Positions 54,337 through 62,630 of a DNA stretch of 64,000 bases are shown in pieces (positions within the stretch are counted from its first letter, which is position 1; each line of letters starts with the position of its first letter). Origin of the DNA: Pleomorphomonas carboxyditropha (lineage in GTDB: Bacteria > Pseudomonadota > Alphaproteobacteria > Rhizobiales > Pleomorphomonadaceae); assembly GCF_002770725.1 (NCBI RefSeq), contig NZ_NQVN01000025.1:1-64000 (forward strand), given 5' to 3'. The position numbers and the translations under genes are program-made. The notes under the pieces are model-generated. The model worked only from the letters and a program-made list of their open reading frames with translations. It was not told the origin of the DNA and made no database searches.

Positions 54337-55272
54337 ATGAAGTCTCGCAGCATTCTGCTCGGCGCCGCCGCTGCCGTCGCCCTCACCGGCGCCGCCGGAG
54401 CCAAGGACCTCAACAAGATCGGCATTTCCCTCGGCTCGATGGGCAATCCGTTCTTCGTGGCGCTGGCCACCGGCGCCACCGACAAGGCCAAGGAGATCAA
54501 TCCCAACGTCGAAGTCACCGCCCTCGGCTACGACTACGACATGAACAAGCAGTTCACCCAGATCGACAACTTCATCGCCGCCGGCGTCGACCTGATCCTG
54601 CTCAACCCGGCCGATCCGCAGGCCGTGGCGCCCGCCATCGCCCGCGCCCAGGCCGCCGGCATCCCGGTCGTCGCCGTCGACACCGCCGCCGAGGGCGCCG
54701 ATGCCACGGTGACCACCGACAACGTCCAGGCCGGCGAGATCGCCTGCCAGTACATCGTCGACAAGCTCGGCGGCAAGGGCGACGTCGTCATCGTCAACGG
54801 CCCGCAGGTGTCGGCGGTCATCGACCGCGTCGTCGGCTGCAAGAAGGTGTTCGAGGCCAACTCCGGCATCAACGTGCTGTCGTCGGACCAGGACGCCAAG
54901 GGCTCGCGCGACGGCGGCCTCAACGTCATGCAGTCGCTGCTGACCCGCTTCGAGAAGATCGACGCCGTGTTCGCCATCAACGACCCGACGGGCATCGGCG
55001 CCAGCCTCGCCTCCAAGCAGGCCAACCGCACCAGCCTGTTCATCACCTCCGTCGACGGCGCGCCGGACATCGAAGCCGAGCTCAAGGACACGTCGTCGCT
55101 GGTCGAGGCGTCGTCGAGCCAGGATCCCTATGCCATGGCCCAGCTCGCCACCCAGATCGGCATCGACCTGATCAACGGCAAGAAGCCGGAGCAGCAGGTG
55201 ACGTTGCTGCCCTCCAAGCTGGTGACGCGCGACAACATCGCCGACTACAAGGGCTGGACGGCGGCCCGCTGA
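54337..55272 (+). CDS. Periplasmic sugar-binding protein, RbsB class
   Basis: A 311-residue receptor with a signal peptide (residues about 1-22, LLGAAAAVALTGAAGA). The mature part has the type I binding-protein pattern IGISLGSMGNPFFVALATGA, DQDAKGSRDGGLNVMQ and FAINDPTGIGA. Two cysteines (IACQY, GCKKV) are unusual and may form a disulphide. GGAGGAG precedes the start. It ends the ROK-controlled operon, followed by a strong terminator. The sugar or polyol is unknown. Confidence 0.92.
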   Translation: MKSRSILLGAAAAVALTGAAGAKDLNKIGISLGSMGNPFFVALATGATDKAKEINPNVEVTALGYDYDMNKQFTQIDNFIAAGVDLILLNPADPQAVAPAIARAQAAGIPVVAVDTAAEGADATVTTDNVQAGEIACQYIVDKLGGKGDVVIVNGPQVSAVIDRVVGCKKVFEANSGINVLSSDQDAKGSRDGGLNVMQSLLTRFEKIDAVFAINDPTGIGASLASKQANRTSLFITSVDGAPDIEAELKDTSSLVEASSSQDPYAMAQLATQIGIDLINGKKPEQQVTLLPSKLVTRDNIADYKGWTAAR

Positions 55273-55302
55273 GGCACGCTTCGGCTGTTTTAGTCTAGAC
55301 TG

Positions 55303-55340
55303 CATCCCCGGGCGGCGGCGCTGCCCGGGGATGTGTTTTT
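55303..55340 (+). terminator. Rho-independent terminator of the ribose-type ABC operon
   Basis: CATCCCCGGGC (55303-55313) pairs perfectly with GCCCGGGGATG (55323-55333), followed by TGTTTTT. Confidence 0.9.
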
Positions 55341-55390
55341 ATGGCGGACATGGTTTTCTGCCAGCGGGGCGGGCAATGGCTGCCCGCTTT

Positions 55391-55422
55391 TTGATGTTGC
55401 AATTCCAACATTAATGTTGTTG
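55391..55422. promoter_or_regulatory. Nested ATGTTG/CAACAT palindromes before the kinase gene
   Basis: ATGTTG-CAATTC-CAACAT (55394-55411) and the perfect palindrome AACATTAATGTT (55407-55418) overlap, starting with TTGATGTTG as in the 44096 and 60220 sites. Probably a related operator. Confidence 0.5.
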
Positions 55423-55458
55423 CATTCCCAAACATCGTCCAACACGGATCCGGCCAGC

Positions 55459-56475
55459 ATGCTCTATGACGACGCCTTCCTTGCCCGCCTTGAAGACGGC
55501 CTGCGCTCGGCGCTACCGACCTGGAATGTCGACGAAACGGCGAAATTATCGCTGCTGACCATTTCCGAGAACGCCACCTTTCTGGTGGATGACGTCAAGG
55601 GCGGCCGCCGGCTGGTCCTGCGCGTCCACCGTCCGGCCTACCACAGTGACGAGGAGATTTCCTCCGAGCTCGAATGGATCGAGGCGCTACGGTCGGCCGG
55701 CGTCATCGCCACGCCGGCGCCGATTCATGCGAGAGATGGCCGGCTGCTCGCCACCTTCTTCGACGGCGAGACCCAGCGCAACGCCGTGGCCTTCGAGTTC
55801 ATGAGCGGCCGGGCACCTGACGAGACTGGCGGCGAGGCCGGCGATCTCGCCCGCTGGTACGGCCATCTCGGCGAGATCTCAGCCCGCCTGCACGCCCATA
55901 GCCGCGCCTGGTCGCCGCCCGGGGGCTTCGTCCGCAAGACCTGGACCTTCGACACCATCATCGGCCCCAACGCCTACTGGGGCGACTGGCGCGCCGCGCT
56001 CGGCCTCGATGCCGCCGGCCGGGCGGTGCTCGAGAAGGCGGCGGCGCGGCTTCACCGCGAAACGGCGGCCTTGGGCACCGCGCCCGACCGCTTCGGCCTG
56101 ATCCACGCCGACATGCGCGCCGCCAACCTGCTGGTCGACGGCGACCGGCTCGGCGTCATCGACTTCGACGACTGCGGCTTCTCCTGGTTCGCCTACGACT
56201 TCGCCGCCTCGATTTCCTTCATCGAGGCCGAGCCCATCGTTCCCGAGCTGATGGCCGCCTGGCTCGACGGCTACGCCCGCGTCGCCCCGCTCGATGCCGG
56301 GCAGGCGGCGGCGCTGCCCATGCTGGTGATGCTGAGGCGGATGCAGCTCACCGCCTGGATCGCCTCGCATTCCGAGACGCCGACCGGGCAATCGACGGGA
56401 CCGGCCTACACGGCCGGCACCGTCGACCTCGCCGAACGCTATCTGACCGCCGATTTCCTGAAGGGTGTGGCATGA
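55459..56475 (+). CDS. APH-family kinase (hydroxylysine/homoserine kinase-like)
   Basis: A 338-residue protein-kinase-fold phosphotransferase. The catalytic loop is LIHADMRAANLLVDGD and the metal-binding aspartate lies in GVIDFDDCGFSWFAYD. An upstream lysine in RRLVLRVHRP is the likely ATP ligand region. The start at 55459 has only a weak ribosome site; ATG at 55414 is an alternative but lies inside the operator. It overlaps the class III aminotransferase gene by 4 bp (ATGA). This pairing is known for amino-alcohol phosphorylation followed by PLP phospho-lyase action; the substrate here is unproven. Confidence 0.8.
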   Translation: MLYDDAFLARLEDGLRSALPTWNVDETAKLSLLTISENATFLVDDVKGGRRLVLRVHRPAYHSDEEISSELEWIEALRSAGVIATPAPIHARDGRLLATFFDGETQRNAVAFEFMSGRAPDETGGEAGDLARWYGHLGEISARLHAHSRAWSPPGGFVRKTWTFDTIIGPNAYWGDWRAALGLDAAGRAVLEKAAARLHRETAALGTAPDRFGLIHADMRAANLLVDGDRLGVIDFDDCGFSWFAYDFAASISFIEAEPIVPELMAAWLDGYARVAPLDAGQAAALPMLVMLRRMQLTAWIASHSETPTGQSTGPAYTAGTVDLAERYLTADFLKGVA

Positions 56476-57800
56476 GCCCGACCAAGCAGATCCTCGCCCT
56501 CAACCGCTTCGAGGCCTCCGACGGCGCCGCCCTGGCGCCCGAACTGGCGGCGCGCGTCGCCAGGCGGCAGGCCACCTTCGGCGCCTCGTCGGTCCTGTTC
56601 TACAAGGAGCCGATCGAGATGGTGCGGGCGGAGGGCGTCTTCATGTACGACGCCCACGGCAGGCGCTATCTCGACGTCTACAACAACGTGCCGTCCGTCG
56701 GCCATTCGCATCCGGCCGTCGCCGAGGCGGTGGCCAAGCAGATCGCCGTCCTCAACATTCACACCCGCTACCTGACCGGGCCGGTCGAGGCCTATGCCGA
56801 GGCGCTGCTGTCGAAGTTCCCGGCGCCGCTCTCCAACCTCACCATGACCTGCACCGGCTCGGAGAGCAACGACCTCGCCATGCGCATCGCCGAGGCGGCG
56901 ACGGGCAAGCGCGGCTTCGTCGTCACCCGCGCCGCCTATCACGGCAATACCCATCACGTGACGGCCATCTCGCCGTCGTCGATGAAGTCGAAGCCGGTGC
57001 CGGACTTCGTGCGCGTCATTCCCGAGCCCGATCCGGCGCTGGCGCCCGGCGGCGACGTCGCGGCCTTCTTCGCCGCCAACCTTCGGGCGGCCATCGACGA
57101 TCTCGAGGACAAGGGCGTCGGCTTCGCCGCCGTCATCGTCGACACCATCTTCTCCTCCGACGGCATCTTCGCCGATCCGCCCGGCTTCCTGAAGGCGGCG
57201 GTCGAGGTGGCGCACAGGGCCGGCGGCCTGTTCATCGCCGACGAGGTACAGCCCGGTTTCGGCCGCACCGGCGGCGGCCTCTGGGGATTTTCGCGGCACG
57301 GCATCGTTCCCGATATCGTCACCATGGGCAAGCCGATGGGCAACGGCTTCCCGATGGCCGGCGTCGTCACCCGGCCGGAGCTGTTGTCGCTGTTCTGCGA
57401 GGAGACCGGCTATTTCAACACCTTCGGCGGCAATCCGGTGGCGGCGGCCGCCGGCGCGGCGGTGCTCGGCGTCATCGAGCGGGAAGGGCTGATCGGCAAC
57501 GCCCGCGAGGTCGGCGCCTATTTCAAGGCGGCTCTCACGGCGGTGATGGGCAATCGCCGCGACATCGGCGCGGTGCGGGGAGCGGGCCTGTTCATCGGCC
57601 TCGACTTCGTCGATGCCGAAGGCCGGCCCGACCAGGCGCTCGCCACCTTCGTCATCAACGCCCTGAAGGAGCGGGGCATCCTGATCGGCGCCGCCGGCCT
57701 CTGGGGCAGCACGCTGAAGATCCGGCCGCCGCTCTGCTTCTCCAGGGACAATGCCGACTTCTTCGTCGCAACGCTGAAGGCCATTCTCGGAGACCGGTGA
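56472..57800 (+). CDS. Class III aminotransferase / PLP phospho-lyase-like enzyme
   Basis: A 442-residue fold-type I PLP enzyme of the AGXT2 class. Visible motifs are CTGSESNDLAMRIAEAATG, AYHGNTHHVTAIS, the cofactor aspartate in FIADEVQPGFGRTG, and the Schiff-base lysine in VTMGKPMGNGFPMAGV. Relatives next to APH-type kinases are ethanolamine-phosphate or phosphohydroxylysine phospho-lyases rather than true transaminases. Coupled start (ATGA) with the kinase supports a two-step pathway; plain transamination of a diamine cannot be excluded. Confidence 0.85.
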   Translation: MSPTKQILALNRFEASDGAALAPELAARVARRQATFGASSVLFYKEPIEMVRAEGVFMYDAHGRRYLDVYNNVPSVGHSHPAVAEAVAKQIAVLNIHTRYLTGPVEAYAEALLSKFPAPLSNLTMTCTGSESNDLAMRIAEAATGKRGFVVTRAAYHGNTHHVTAISPSSMKSKPVPDFVRVIPEPDPALAPGGDVAAFFAANLRAAIDDLEDKGVGFAAVIVDTIFSSDGIFADPPGFLKAAVEVAHRAGGLFIADEVQPGFGRTGGGLWGFSRHGIVPDIVTMGKPMGNGFPMAGVVTRPELLSLFCEETGYFNTFGGNPVAAAAGAAVLGVIEREGLIGNAREVGAYFKAALTAVMGNRRDIGAVRGAGLFIGLDFVDAEGRPDQALATFVINALKERGILIGAAGLWGSTLKIRPPLCFSRDNADFFVATLKAILGDR

Positions 57801-57906
57801 GAACCCGGCCGGCTGGGGGCCAGGGGGAGGGCGCCTTAAAACCCAACGATGCTAAGCAGCGCTCCGGTTCGCTTGGAGACCTATATCTGTCGCTCGCCTT
57901 TCCCGG

Positions 57907-57938
57907 CCCGAGGTCCTGCGCCTTCGCGCAGGATGACA
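57907..57938. repeat. Solo MITE end (variant hairpin)
   Basis: CCCGAGGTCCTGCGCC... to GATGACA matches the right end of the element, but the hairpin stem is TCCTGCGC/GCGCAGGA, with paired changes that preserve base pairing. Confidence 0.8.
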
Positions 57939-57987
57939 GAATTATACATATGAAACATATACATAGGTTGTCATCCTGGTACCCGGA

Positions 57988-58115
57988 GCAAATTCCCGGG
58001 CACGCTTGAGAAACGCCGCTTGGAAAGCGGCGGCAATATTTATCGAGTCATTGAAATGGCATGATCTCGCACATGCGAGGCCAGAAATTTCGTGCCAGCG
58101 TATCCGGGAATTTGC
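57988..58115. repeat. AAATTCCCGGG palindromic repeat, long-loop copy
   Basis: GCAAATTCCCGGG at 57988-58000 and CCGGGAATTTGC at 58103-58114 are inverted, but separated by about 100 bp instead of 20, suggesting an insertion within the unit. Confidence 0.7.
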
Positions 58116-58163
58116 CTCGGCTACCAGTGCGCCGACCTATCCCTTTGTTCCCCAATATAAAGC

Positions 58164-58297
58164 TGTCATCCTCGCGCAGGCGAGGACCTCAGGCAGGATG
58201 GAGCAATCGGTCGATATAGCGCTCCGGCAACGCAAGGCGCCTGATACGCCCCTCATCCCCTTCTCGTCCTGAGGTCCTCGCCTTCGCGAGGATGACA
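58164..58297. repeat. MITE-like element, copy 3
   Basis: A 134-bp copy with ends 58164-58193 and 58268-58297 that are inverted with a single mismatch. Both ends carry the same CTCAGG/CCTGAG change relative to copies 1 and 2, i.e. the ends changed together. Confidence 0.9.
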
Positions 58298-58351
58298 ATC
58301 CATGGGAGGCGATGCGCTCAGCGATGGCGGCGTGACAGGGACTGCACCAGC

Positions 58352-58376
58352 GTGCCCGGGAATTTGCCCCGGATAC
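58352..58376. repeat. Half copy of the AAATTCCCGGG repeat
   Basis: GTGCCCGGGAATTTGCCCC matches the right arm of the palindromic repeat; no left arm lies nearby. Confidence 0.7.
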
Positions 58377-58380
58377 GTCT

Positions 58381-58407
58381 TCCTGCGCGAAGGCGCAGGA
58401 CCTCGGG
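58381..58407. repeat. Solo MITE left end (variant hairpin)
   Basis: TCCTGCGCGAAGGCGCAGGA followed by CCTCGGG is the left-end counterpart of the variant at 57907. Together they may be the ends of one larger composite (57907-58407). Confidence 0.75.
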
Positions 58408-58578
58408 CCGGACGGGGCCGTGCCTCCATTGATGATCCCGCCCCACCACGAACCGCCGCTGTCCGCGGCCGGGGGGCCGGATACGACCTTGGTTCAACCC
58501 AGGAACCGTCGGTTGCTTGATACGTAGTCTTCCCGTCCGGCGATTCATGTAAGCCGGTCTGTAGAGGAGGACCACGCG

Positions 58579-59166
58579 ATGTCTGATCGCATCATTCGGA
58601 CCGGTCCGCTCGCCGTCTGCCTGACGCTGGCGCTGTCTGTCGGCGTTTCCGCCCAGAGCCTTTCGATCGGCGGACAGAACGGCGTCAACGCCGGTATCAG
58701 CACCAACAACGGCCTCGGCGCCAGCGCTTCGGTCGGCGGCTCGAACGGCGTCAACGCCAACGCGACGGTCGGCGGCAGCAGCGCTGCCGATGCCAACGCC
58801 TCGGTCGGCGGCTCGAACGGCGTCAACGCCAATGCCACGGTCGGCGGCAGCAGCGTCGCCGATGTCGATGCCACGGTCGGCGGCTCGAACGGCGTCAACG
58901 CCAACGCCACGGTCGGCGGCACCAACGGCCTCGCCGATGTCGACGTCACCGTCGGCGGCACGGCCCCCGGCACCACCCCCGGCGCCGATGACGGCACGGG
59001 CAACGCCGGAGGCGGGCTGACGCCGGCCCAGCAGGAGGCCTTCAATAATATGTCGGACAGCGAACGCCGCGACCTCCTGCGTCGCTGCGATAGCGTCAAC
59101 GCCGGCAGCTACGATCCGCAGCTCGTCGCGCTTTGCCGGTTGCTGAAGCTGAGCGCCATGCGCTGA
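58579..59166 (+). CDS. Secreted Gly/Asn/Ser-rich repeat protein (195 aa)
   Basis: A signal peptide covers residues 1-25 (LAVCLTLALSVGVSA). Residues 50-121 are three near-identical 24-residue repeats built on VGGSNGVNANATVGGSS, each made of two 12-residue halves; this periodicity suits a beta-solenoid or an amyloid-like fibre. The C-terminal 45 residues (LTPAQQEAFNNMSDSERRDL, then Cys170 and Cys186) look like a separate helical cap with a possible disulphide. GAGGAGG precedes the start and a strong terminator follows. I know no assigned function; a surface or matrix role is inferred. Confidence 0.75.
   Translation: MSDRIIRTGPLAVCLTLALSVGVSAQSLSIGGQNGVNAGISTNNGLGASASVGGSNGVNANATVGGSSAADANASVGGSNGVNANATVGGSSVADVDATVGGSNGVNANATVGGTNGLADVDVTVGGTAPGTTPGADDGTGNAGGGLTPAQQEAFNNMSDSERRDLLRRCDSVNAGSYDPQLVALCRLLKLSAMR
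58726..58941 (+). repeat. Three tandem 72-bp coding repeats
   Basis: Three 72-bp units encode residues 50-73, 74-97 and 98-121 of the secreted protein, with few base differences between them. Copy-number variation by slippage is expected. Confidence 0.8.
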
Positions 59167-59178
59167 TCCCTGCGACGC

Positions 59179-59211
59179 AAAGCGGGCCCGCTCCGCGGGG
59201 CGGCCCGCTTT
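59179..59211. terminator. Bidirectional terminator hairpin
   Basis: AAAGCGGGCC (59179-59188) pairs with GGCCCGCTTT (59202-59211), between the convergent repeat-protein and SDR genes. A-rich on one side and T-rich on the other, it can serve both strands. Confidence 0.8.
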
Positions 59212-59230
59212 GGTCGGATCTTTTCCAGCC

Positions 59231-60004
59231 TCACGCCATGGCTTCGAGGGCGCCCAGGCTCTCGGGCAGGATCTGGCCGCCATCGACGGTGATGGTCTGG
59301 CCGGTGATATAGGCGGCTTCCTCGGAGGCCAGGAACAGCGCGGCGTTGGCGATGTCGGCGACCGTGCCGAGCCGTTTCAGCGGGATCGACGCCTCCATCC
59401 TGGCGATGTAGTCCGCGCCCATCCCCTCGAGACCTTCCGTGAAGATATTGCCCGGCAGCACGGCGTTGACCGTGATGCCCTTCGGCGCCAGCTCGATCGC
59501 CGCCGTGCGCATGAAGCCGAGCTGGCCGGCCTTGCTGGCGCCGTAGTGCGACCAGCCGGGATAGCCGGTGACCGGACCGGTGATCGACGAGGTGAGGACG
59601 ATGCGGCCGCCGCCCGCCGCCGTCAGCGCCGGCAGCACCGCCGACACGCTGAGGAAGGTCGAGCGGAGGTTGGTCGAAATTACCCGGTCGAAGTCGGCCG
59701 GCGTCATCTCCGCCAGCTTGGCCGCCGGGAAGATGCCGGCGTTGGCGCACAGCACGTTGATCGCGCCGTAGCGGTCGACCGCCGACTCAGCCATGGCCGC
59801 GCAGCCTTCCGGCGTCGACACGTCGGCGGCAAAGCCGCTGGCATTCGGCCCGATCGCCCCGGCGACGGCTACGGCATCGGCTTCGCTGCGCGATACCACC
59901 AGCACGTTGAGGCCGGCCTCGCCGAACCGCAGGGCGATTCCCTTGCCGATGCCGCGGCTGCCGCCGGTGACGATCACCGTCTTTCCATGTAGCGACTTCA
60001 ACAT
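59231..60004 (-). CDS. Short-chain dehydrogenase/reductase
   Basis: A 257-residue classical SDR. Cofactor site TGGSRGIGKGIALRF, NAG motif CANAGIF, catalytic Ser in LTSSITGPVTG and YGASK with the Tyr-x3-Lys pair, and the closing VDGGQ. Arg after the second Gly (SRGIG) and further basic residues suggest NADP(H) or NAD(H) cannot be settled by eye. The ATG at 60004 follows AGAAGGGGAAAC. It is divergent from the polyamine-type importer, with the TTGATGTTGTAAACAAC site between them, so it may process the imported compound. Confidence 0.88.
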   Translation of the reverse strand: MLKSLHGKTVIVTGGSRGIGKGIALRFGEAGLNVLVVSRSEADAVAVAGAIGPNASGFAADVSTPEGCAAMAESAVDRYGAINVLCANAGIFPAAKLAEMTPADFDRVISTNLRSTFLSVSAVLPALTAAGGGRIVLTSSITGPVTGYPGWSHYGASKAGQLGFMRTAAIELAPKGITVNAVLPGNIFTEGLEGMGADYIARMEASIPLKRLGTVADIANAALFLASEEAAYITGQTITVDGGQILPESLGALEAMA

Positions 60005-60306
60005 TTCGTTTCCCCTTCTGTCGTTGCTTGACCAAAATTCCGGCACATCGACTACGCTTGCGGCAGCGGTCGAACAAAAAAGATGCGGCCGGCGGCGAGG
60101 TTGCGGAATTTCCCGGAAAACAACGGATTTTAACGCGTATTCATGCCGCTCTTGCAACCTTCGAGCCCCTCGCTCGCCGCACGGCTGCCCTTCGATGCCG
60201 GCCACCATGCCCATTGAAATTGATGTTGTAAACAACACATTTTTGCGACAGACTTCCAACATAACAAAAGGGAACAGACCAACCATCAGCAGGAAAGGGT
60301 TTTCCA
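60005..60306. other. Divergent promoter region, SDR and polyamine-type importer
   Basis: A 302-bp region with the shared 17-bp palindrome (60220-60236) 70 bp before the binding-protein start. No gene is supported; the only short frame (60143 onward, 24 codons) lacks a ribosome site. Confidence 0.55.
60220..60236. promoter_or_regulatory. TTGATGTTGTAAACAAC site, second exact copy
   Basis: Identical over 17 bp to 44096-44112. Here the inverted repeat extends one base further (TGTTGT-AA-ACAACA). It lies between the divergent SDR and ABC operon. Confidence 0.65.
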
Positions 60307-61446
60307 ATGGGTCCGATGTCCAGGCGCAACATGTTGCAGATGATGGGGGCGGCCGCTTTCGCCGGCCCGCTTCTTTCCATGAGCCGTGCCTTCGCCGCCC
60401 GCGAGGGCGAGCTCAACATCCTCTGCTGGGAGGGCTACAACTCAGCGCAGGTGCTCGACCCGTTCCGGTCGGCCAAGAGCGCCACGGTGAAGGCGGAAAG
60501 CCTCACCAACGATCCGACGATGATCAACCGCCTCCGGGCCGGCGAGACCAACGTCTGGGATCTGATCAACGTCAACAATCCCTGGGCGCGCAAGGTGATG
60601 GCGCCGGCCGGCCTGATCAAGCCGCTGCCGCGCGAAACCTTCGAGCCCTATTTCGACAAGATGCTGCCGGCCTTCAAGGCGCCCTACCGCTGGGCGATGA
60701 GCGACGACGGCAAGGACCTCCTCGGCATGGCCCAGCGCTTCGGGCCCTATTCCTTCGTCGTCAACACCGACAAGATCAGCCGGGCCACCGCCGAGGAGCA
60801 GGGCTGGGACCTGTTCAACGATCCGTCGCTCGCCGGCAAGTACGGCATCCTGGAATCCGACGACTGGAACGTCTTCGACATCTTCCTGACCGCCGGCATC
60901 AACCCGTTCGTCGAGCACACGGACGCCGACTTCAAGGCCTTCGAGGAGACCGCCGTCCGCATCTTCAAGGGCGCCAAGATGATCGGCGACATCGCCACCA
61001 TGAACCAGGCGCTGATCTCCGGCGAGATCGACCTGCACTTCACCGGCGGCACCTATTCGGTGTCGCCGGCCCGCGCCGACGGCTACCCGAACCTGCGGGC
61101 GGTCACGCCGCTGAAGGGACCGATCGACGGCAAGGGCGGCGTGTCGTGGATCGAGATCACCTCGACGGTCAACAACCCGCAGCTGTCGCCGCTCGCCGCC
61201 CAGTTCCTGGAGTATGTCCAGGACCCGGAGGTGGCGCACACGGTGGCGTTTGCCGAAGGCACCTTCAACCCGGTGACGCAGATGGGCAACAAGGCCTGCT
61301 TCGATCTGTTCACCAAGGAAGAGCTCGACGCCATCCAGTGGGACAGCGTCGAGGAGGAGATGGCCCGGTCGGCCGAGTACGACATCGTGCCCGACTACGA
61401 CAAGGCGCTGGAGATCGTCCTCGCCGCCAAGCGCCAGCGCGGCTGA
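60307..61446 (+). CDS. Polyamine-type ABC substrate-binding protein (PotD-like)
   Basis: A 379-residue receptor of the spermidine/putrescine class. A twin-arginine-like leader (MSRRNMLQMMGAAAFAGPLL) suggests export, possibly by Tat. The mature part begins LNILCWEGYNSAQVL, a typical PotD opening, and has AQRFGPYSFVVNTDKI and WDLFNDPSLAGKYGI. AGGAAAGGG precedes the ATG. It heads the operon with PotA-, PotB- and PotC-type genes. The amine ligand is not defined. Confidence 0.88.
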   Translation: MGPMSRRNMLQMMGAAAFAGPLLSMSRAFAAREGELNILCWEGYNSAQVLDPFRSAKSATVKAESLTNDPTMINRLRAGETNVWDLINVNNPWARKVMAPAGLIKPLPRETFEPYFDKMLPAFKAPYRWAMSDDGKDLLGMAQRFGPYSFVVNTDKISRATAEEQGWDLFNDPSLAGKYGILESDDWNVFDIFLTAGINPFVEHTDADFKAFEETAVRIFKGAKMIGDIATMNQALISGEIDLHFTGGTYSVSPARADGYPNLRAVTPLKGPIDGKGGVSWIEITSTVNNPQLSPLAAQFLEYVQDPEVAHTVAFAEGTFNPVTQMGNKACFDLFTKEELDAIQWDSVEEEMARSAEYDIVPDYDKALEIVLAAKRQRG

Positions 61447-61522
61447 CCGCTCCCCGAACACTGCCGTCCGCCATATCCGGCGGACGGCTCCTCCCAAGTC
61501 TTGCCGTCAGGATCGCTCGCCC

Positions 61523-62629
61523 ATGTCGTCTGTCGCCGCCTCTTCCCTGTCCGATTCATCCGCTGCCCCGAAGACGCCGCGGCCGGTGCTGCAACTCGTC
61601 GACGTCCGCAAGGTGTTCGATGGCTTCGCGGCGGTCGACGGCATCAGCCTCGACATCGAGGAAGGCGAGTTCGTCACCATCGTCGGCCCGTCCGGCTCGG
61701 GCAAGACGACGCTGCTCAGGATGCTGGCCGGCCTCGAAAGCCCCAGCGGCGGCTACATCACCTTGCGCGGCGAGCTGATCAACGACGTGCCGTCCAACCG
61801 GCGGCCGACCTGTCTGGTCTTCCAGTCCTTGGCGCTTTTCCCGCACATGACGGTGGGCGACAACATCGAGTTCCCGTTGCGCGTCCGCAAGATGGCGCCC
61901 GAGGAGCGGCGCAGGCGGGCGCTCGAGCTGATGGCCAAGGTGCGCCTGCCGGAAGACTATTACGCCAAGAACGTCATGCTCTGCTCGGGCGGCGAGAAGC
62001 AACGCGTGGCGCTCGCCCGCGCCTTCGCCTACGACCCCGACGTCCTGTTCTTCGACGAACCGCTCAGCGCCCTCGACTACAAGCTGAAGAAGCTGCTGGA
62101 AAAGGAGCTCAAGGATCTGCACCGCGAAAGTGGCAAGACCTTCGTCTACATCACCCATTCGCTCGAAGAGGCGATGGTGATGTCCGACCGCATCGGCGTC
62201 ATGCGCGCCGGCAAGGTGGTGCAGATCGGCACGCCCGAACAGATCTACTCGACGCCGGCCGACCGCTTCGTCGCCGAGTTCTTCGGCGAGGTGAACGTCG
62301 TGCCGATCCGCCGCACGGAAGGCGGCTGGCTGCGCCGCGACGGCAAGCCGGTGGCGGTGGCGCCCGGGCTGTCCATCGACGGCGACGAAGCCAGTGTCGT
62401 CATCCGCCCCGAATACATGCGCTTCGTCACCGAGGAAGCCGGCGCCGACAACACGCTGTCGGGCACCATCTTCAACGAGTACTCGCTCGGTTCGCGTCTT
62501 CAGTATCAGATAAGGAGCCGCACCGGCCGCACCTTCCTCGTCGAGGTGCCGCGCGCCGCCGCCTGGAAGGGCGACGGCGAGGTGACCATCGGCTGGGATG
62601 CCGCAAACGCCATCGTGGTGGGAGGCTGA
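61523..62629 (+). CDS. Polyamine-type ABC transporter ATP-binding protein (PotA-like)
   Basis: A 368-residue ATPase with Walker A GPSGSGKTT, a signature that is unusual in lacking the first LSGG leucine (MLCSGGEKQRVALARA), Walker B VLFFDEPLSALD and switch YITHSLEEA, with Ser after the His where Asp is usual. The C-terminal TOBE domain (VIRPEYMRFV) follows. It energises the importer; the permease gene starts 1 bp after its stop codon. Confidence 0.9.
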   Translation: MSSVAASSLSDSSAAPKTPRPVLQLVDVRKVFDGFAAVDGISLDIEEGEFVTIVGPSGSGKTTLLRMLAGLESPSGGYITLRGELINDVPSNRRPTCLVFQSLALFPHMTVGDNIEFPLRVRKMAPEERRRRALELMAKVRLPEDYYAKNVMLCSGGEKQRVALARAFAYDPDVLFFDEPLSALDYKLKKLLEKELKDLHRESGKTFVYITHSLEEAMVMSDRIGVMRAGKVVQIGTPEQIYSTPADRFVAEFFGEVNVVPIRRTEGGWLRRDGKPVAVAPGLSIDGDEASVVIRPEYMRFVTEEAGADNTLSGTIFNEYSLGSRLQYQIRSRTGRTFLVEVPRAAAWKGDGEVTIGWDAANAIVVGG

Positions 62630-62630
62630 G

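Larger units (their letters stand above)
57801..58578. other. Second repeat-rich intergenic island
   Basis: A 778-bp gap with no supported gene. It contains one full MITE-like element, two solo element ends and AAATTCCCGGG repeats, then about 170 bp of promoter region for the secreted repeat protein. Open frames here only translate repeats. Confidence 0.8.
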
